Shown in pieces: positions 52,801 to 55,721 of a stretch of 55,721 nt of DNA. Under the pieces are notes generated by a model. It was not told the origin of the DNA, made no database searches, and saw only the letters and a program-made list of their open reading frames with translations. Origin of the DNA: UBA2965 sp036526135 (GTDB lineage Bacteria > Pseudomonadota > Gammaproteobacteria > Pseudomonadales > Azotimanducaceae); NCBI GenBank assembly GCA_036526135.1, contig DATCZA010000038.1, positions 1-55,721 of the forward strand. Direction: 5' to 3'. The number at the start of each line of letters is the position of its first letter. Within the stretch, counting starts at the first letter, position 1. The translations under genes were made by a program, and so were the position numbers.

Positions 52801-53862
52801 TCAGAGCTCCGTCAGCGGATCGCCCAGCACGCGGATCTTCATGCCGTTCTGGAGCTGGCTTGCGCCGGTGGCAACGATCAGCTCGCCGTTGGCCAGCCCG
52901 GAAACCACCGCAACTCCCCTGCCCACGGCCGGACCCACCTCCACCGTCCGTTTCGACACGGCCTGGGTTTCGGGATCGTAGATCCAGACGATGAAGCGCT
53001 TGTCGGAATCCGCGATCAGCGCAGAGGTGGGAATGTTCATCGTCCGACCTTCGCCCTCTGCTGCCATCATCTCCAGCTCGAGCGTGGCCGTCATGCCCGG
53101 CAGGATCTGAAGATTCGGTGGGGGCGGCATGGCAAACGTCACCTCGTAGGTCTGCGCAACCGCATCGGCTTCGCCGAGGTTTTCCCTGAAGGTCAGCGGA
53201 TAGCGCTGATCCGGACGGAAGGGGAAAACGGCGTGAGCGCCAATCAGCTGATCGGCCGAACCGGTCGCAGCCAGGCTTTCCGGAACGCTGGCAACCACAT
53301 GAATCTCGTTCAGGTCATTGAGCCGGACAATTTTGTCCCCTGCCTGGACGTTGGCGTAATTGTCCGTATACCGGCGCGCGACGTACGCATCGAAGGGCGC
53401 GACGATGCGGGCGTCCTCCAACGCCTCCCGTGCCTGGGCAAGCCTTACGCTGCGCAGATCGTGGAGTGCCTGAGCATCGTCGACCACGGACTGAGAGATA
53501 CCGCGGTCCGCCAGCAGCTTCTGCTTGCGCTGCAGATCCTGGCGCGCGAGCTTGAGCTGGACTTCGGCTTCCCGCACCGCAAGCTGAAAGTCCGTGGGGT
53601 CCAGGGCAGCGACCAGGGTGCCTTTGTCGATGGTCTGTCCTTCCCGAACGGGGAGCTCGGCGAGCGGCCCCGACACCTCGAAGGACACGTCCACCGTCTG
53701 CGCGGCTTCCACCCGAGCCACGAACTGATTCTCCACGGTGACGCCTTCGCTGGAAACCCGAAAAATCCGGGCCGGCCGAACGGCCTGTTCCTCGACGACG
53801 ATCTCGGCAGCCGGTTCGCAACCAGCGCAGACCAGCACCAGCAGGATCAGGAAGCGCCTCAC
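52801..53862 (-). CDS. RND efflux periplasmic adaptor subunit
   Basis: A 353-residue lipoprotein adaptor: signal FLILLVLVCAGC with lipid Cys15, a biotinyl-lipoyl-like half (VDVSFEVSGPLAELPVREGQTIDKG), coiled-coil hairpin around 95-150 (AVREAEVQLKLARQDLQRKQKLL), a second lipoyl half (IVAPFDAYVARRY) and beta-barrel/membrane-proximal domains. The frame is open far upstream through the regulator gene; the GTG at 53862 overlaps the TetR stop (GTGA) and begins the signal peptide, so it is the real start. It bridges the RND permease to an outer-membrane channel. Confidence 0.93.
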   Translation of the reverse strand: MRRFLILLVLVCAGCEPAAEIVVEEQAVRPARIFRVSSEGVTVENQFVARVEAAQTVDVSFEVSGPLAELPVREGQTIDKGTLVAALDPTDFQLAVREAEVQLKLARQDLQRKQKLLADRGISQSVVDDAQALHDLRSVRLAQAREALEDARIVAPFDAYVARRYTDNYANVQAGDKIVRLNDLNEIHVVASVPESLAATGSADQLIGAHAVFPFRPDQRYPLTFRENLGEADAVAQTYEVTFAMPPPPNLQILPGMTATLELEMMAAEGEGRTMNIPTSALIADSDKRFIVWIYDPETQAVSKRTVEVGPAVGRGVAVVSGLANGELIVATGASQLQNGMKIRVLGDPLTEL

Positions 53863-54407
53863 AGCCGTCCGGCCTCGGCGACGTTGAGCAACGTCTGCCC
53901 GAGTTGCTCTCGGCGGGTGCCGCCCGCGGGCAGGAGGTCGAGCATGTCCAGGAATCGCAGACCTTCCGTGGCAAGCAGCAGGAGAATGCCCAGCTGGACG
54001 TTGCCGGACGATTGCTCCACGGCCTCGAACCATTGCCCGATGACGGCCCGCGCCGGCGCCAGGAGCTCCGGGTCCTCGGCGGCGGCAGCCAGCAGCGCCA
54101 GCGCCATGGAGCGTTCCTCGGCGTCCTGCCCGCGGTCGGCCAGGATGACCGCCCGGATGGCCGCATCCGGCTCGTCGCCCAGCTCGGCCTCGAAACGGCT
54201 GATCCGCTCCGAATAGCGGGATATGAGACGGTCCAGCATGCCCTCCAGAATCGCGCGCTTGCTGGGAAAATGATAGAGCACGCCGCCTTTGGAGAGCTTC
54301 GCCTCGGCGGCGACGGCATCGATGGTCAGATGGGCAGCACCGCTGCGGCCCACCACCGCCGCGGCGGCGCTGAGTATCTTCGTTTTCGCCAGACCTGCAG
54401 CACTCAT
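53859..54407 (-). CDS. TetR/AcrR-family transcriptional repressor
   Basis: A 182-residue regulator with the N-terminal helix-turn-helix AHLTIDAVAAEAKLSKGGVLYHFPSKRAILEGML (about 24-57) and an all-helical ligand-binding half. It is the first gene of the tetR-adaptor-permease operon and lies divergent from a flavoprotein gene. A perfect palindrome at 54429-54456, 22 bp before its start, is the obvious binding site, implying repression of its own operon and of the divergent gene until an efflux substrate binds. Confidence 0.93.
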   Translation of the reverse strand: MSAAGLAKTKILSAAAAVVGRSGAAHLTIDAVAAEAKLSKGGVLYHFPSKRAILEGMLDRLISRYSERISRFEAELGDEPDAAIRAVILADRGQDAEERSMALALLAAAAEDPELLAPARAVIGQWFEAVEQSSGNVQLGILLLLATEGLRFLDMLDLLPAGGTRREQLGQTLLNVAEAGRL

Positions 54408-54428
54408 GGCCGCAAACGTACCGCAAAA

Positions 54429-54456
54429 AAACTATACCGTCCAGACGGTATAGTTT
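54429..54456. promoter_or_regulatory. Perfect 13+2+13 palindrome, TetR operator
   Basis: AAACTATACCGTC and GACGGTATAGTTT are exact reverse complements around a CA centre. Each arm contains TATAGT in outward orientation, which could be the -10 element of the divergent promoters, so repressor binding would block both. It sits between tetR (start 54407) and the flavoprotein (start 54534). Symmetry is seen; the function is inferred. Confidence 0.85.
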
Positions 54457-54533
54457 CGTTGCGTAGAATGCGGCGCTACCGTATGCGCAGATCCAGCCCC
54501 ACGACGGGCAGAGGACACGCAAAGGACACGCAT

Positions 54534-55709
54534 ATGCCGAAGTGGAACAACTGGTCCGGCCGTCTCGCAGCCGAGCCCGATCAGATCGCGTTCGTTCGCA
54601 GCGAAGACGATGCCGCCGCCGTGGTTGCCGCAGCAAAGCGGAAGGGTCACGCGGTGCGCACGCGGGGCGCCTGCCACAGCCACGCCCCATTGCTGGTCAC
54701 GGACGGGACCCTGGTGGACCTGTCGGGTTTGAGCGGCGTGATCTCGGCCAACATGGAGACGCGCCAGGCGTGGGTGTGGGCGGGCACCCCGATCTACGCC
54801 CTCGGGCGAGCGCTGCACGACTCGGGACTTGCCCTGGGCAATCAGGGCGACATCGACCGTCAGGCCATCGCCGGAGCCACCGCAACGGGCACTCACGGCA
54901 CGGGGGCCGCTCTCGCCAGCCTGTCTGCCAGCGTGGCGGGAGCACGCATGGTTCTCGCCGACGGGAGCATCCTAGATTGCGGACCCGATGCCGAGCGGGA
55001 GCTGTGGGAGGCGGCCCGCCTGAATCTGGGCGCCATGGGCATCATCACCCGGTTACAGCTGACGCTGCGCGAGCCTTACCGGCTGCGGGAGCACGGGTGG
55101 ACAGAGCCGTTCGACTCGCTGCTGCCGCAGATCCCGCACCTTGCAGCAGGAAACCGCCACTTCGAGTTTTTCTGGTTTCCCCATAACGATGGGGCGATCG
55201 TCAAGACCATCAACGAGACGGACGACGACCCCGAGTACCCGCTGGCAGAGGAAGGGTCCCGCTGCGCCTGGAGCTACGAGGTGCTGCCGAACTCACGCGT
55301 GCAGCCGCACACCGAAATGGAGTACAGCGTCCCCGCAGACCGGGGCCCCGAGTGCCTGCGCGCCATACGGGAGCTCATTCTCAGCAGGTTCCCGGACGTG
55401 CGCTGGCCCGTGGAGTACCGCCTCCTCGCCGAGGACGACGTGTGGCTGTCCACGGCTTACGGCCGCCCGACTGCCACCGTGTCCGTTCACCAGGACGTCG
55501 CGTTGGACGAGACACCCTACTTCCGCGCCTGCGAGGAAATATTCCGCAGCTTCGACGGTCGTCCCCATTGGGGCAAGGTTCACTACCTGGAACCCGACGT
55601 GCTGGCGAGCATCCACCCGCGCTGGCAGGACTGGTGGCAGGCCCGCGACCGAGCCGATCCGGACGGCCTGTTCCTGAACGACTACCTCGCCGCTTGGCGG
55701 CCCCGATAG
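54534..55709 (+). CDS. FAD-binding aldonolactone-oxidase-type oxidoreductase
   Basis: A 391-residue VAO-family flavoprotein related to D-arabinono-1,4-lactone oxidase and L-gulonolactone oxidase. The FAD domain begins PDQIAFVRSEDDAAAVV and contains TRGACHSHAP, at the site where relatives carry a covalent-flavin histidine, plus GATATGTHGTG. The C-terminal HWGKVHYLEPDV is the diagnostic HWxK motif of the aldonolactone-oxidase group. The in-frame frame upstream is antisense to tetR; ATG 54534 is the sensible start. It is divergent from tetR across the palindrome, so its expression should rise with the efflux operon. Substrate unknown: sugar lactone, sugar alcohol or a xenobiotic. Confidence 0.9.
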   Translation: MPKWNNWSGRLAAEPDQIAFVRSEDDAAAVVAAAKRKGHAVRTRGACHSHAPLLVTDGTLVDLSGLSGVISANMETRQAWVWAGTPIYALGRALHDSGLALGNQGDIDRQAIAGATATGTHGTGAALASLSASVAGARMVLADGSILDCGPDAERELWEAARLNLGAMGIITRLQLTLREPYRLREHGWTEPFDSLLPQIPHLAAGNRHFEFFWFPHNDGAIVKTINETDDDPEYPLAEEGSRCAWSYEVLPNSRVQPHTEMEYSVPADRGPECLRAIRELILSRFPDVRWPVEYRLLAEDDVWLSTAYGRPTATVSVHQDVALDETPYFRACEEIFRSFDGRPHWGKVHYLEPDVLASIHPRWQDWWQARDRADPDGLFLNDYLAAWRPR

Positions 55710-55721
55710 CGAAGCGATCCG

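Noticed and set aside
51088..54216. 1042-codon plus-strand open frame
   Set aside because: Covers the RND permease, adaptor and tetR genes in antisense; composition is that of a shadow frame.
53863..54690. N-terminal extension of the RND adaptor to 629 codons
   Set aside because: Overlaps tetR in another frame and has Arg/Gly-rich shadow composition; the GTG at 53862 starts a clear lipoprotein signal.

Overview
The window is 55.7 kb of dense, GC-rich (about 60-65 % by eye) bacterial DNA with no gap above about 160 bp between genes. Two TonB-dependent receptors, RND pumps with TolC-type partners, lipobox-bearing lipoproteins and a complete periplasmic Sox system point to a Gram-negative proteobacterium. 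An aerobic, probably free-living gammaproteobacterium that oxidises sulfur and degrades organic compounds would fit, but no rRNA or other phylogenetic marker is present, so that is inference. I see no rRNA, tRNA, CRISPR array, insertion sequence or phage gene.

Layout. 1-2.7 kb: the N-terminal part of a TonB-dependent receptor (cut by the window edge) and an aldehyde dehydrogenase. 2.9-10.3 kb: a Cu(I)/Ag(I) export module (cusC-cusB-cusA, preceded by a His/Cys-rich secreted protein) divergent from a FieF-type cation exporter. 10.3-16.2 kb: a small lipoprotein, then a tight operon of Lon-like protease, UspA-like protein, cyclic-2,3-diphosphoglycerate-synthetase-like P-loop protein and carbamate kinase. 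16.3-19.1 kb: a large old-yellow-enzyme-type flavoprotein with one Fe-S cysteine replaced by serine, and an unknown lipoprotein. 19.2-29.4 kb: the sulfur island, with an ArsR-type regulator carrying the two cysteines of persulfide sensors, soxCDXYZAKB, a periplasmic DsrE-like protein, two half-size YeeE/YedE transporters, a thioredoxin-like protein and a Cys-rich beta-propeller lipoprotein. 29.4-33.3 kb: an unknown lipoprotein, a second aldehyde dehydrogenase and an MFS transporter. 33.4-45.6 kb: a D-aminoacylase-type hydrolase convergent with a long minus-strand run: VOC protein, SnoaL-like protein, TonB receptor, CaiB-type CoA-transferase, HMG-CoA lyase, hydantoinase A and B, and an isochorismatase-family amidase. 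45.7-49.6 kb: enoyl-CoA hydratase, sulfotransferase, SDR, a Rieske oxygenase and its 73-aa partner. 49.7-55.7 kb: RND permease, adaptor and TetR repressor, divergent from an aldonolactone-oxidase-type flavoprotein across a perfect 28-bp palindrome.

How the parts work together. SoxXA(K), SoxYZ, SoxB and SoxCD together form the full thiosulfate-to-sulfate pathway. The regulator and both AT-rich intergenic regions of the sulfur island share an octamer that may be its operator. The hydantoinase, carbamoyl-amidase and D-aminoacylase set looks like a route to amino acids from cyclic ureides or N-acylated D-amino acids. The CoA-transferase/HMG-CoA lyase pair would release acetyl-CoA and acetoacetate. 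The points I would follow first are the Lon/Usp/cDPGS/carbamate-kinase operon, the CxCC beta-propeller lipoprotein tied to the sulfur genes, the Ser-for-Cys substitution in the flavoprotein, and a roughly 27-codon patch of AT-ending codons inside the RND permease gene.
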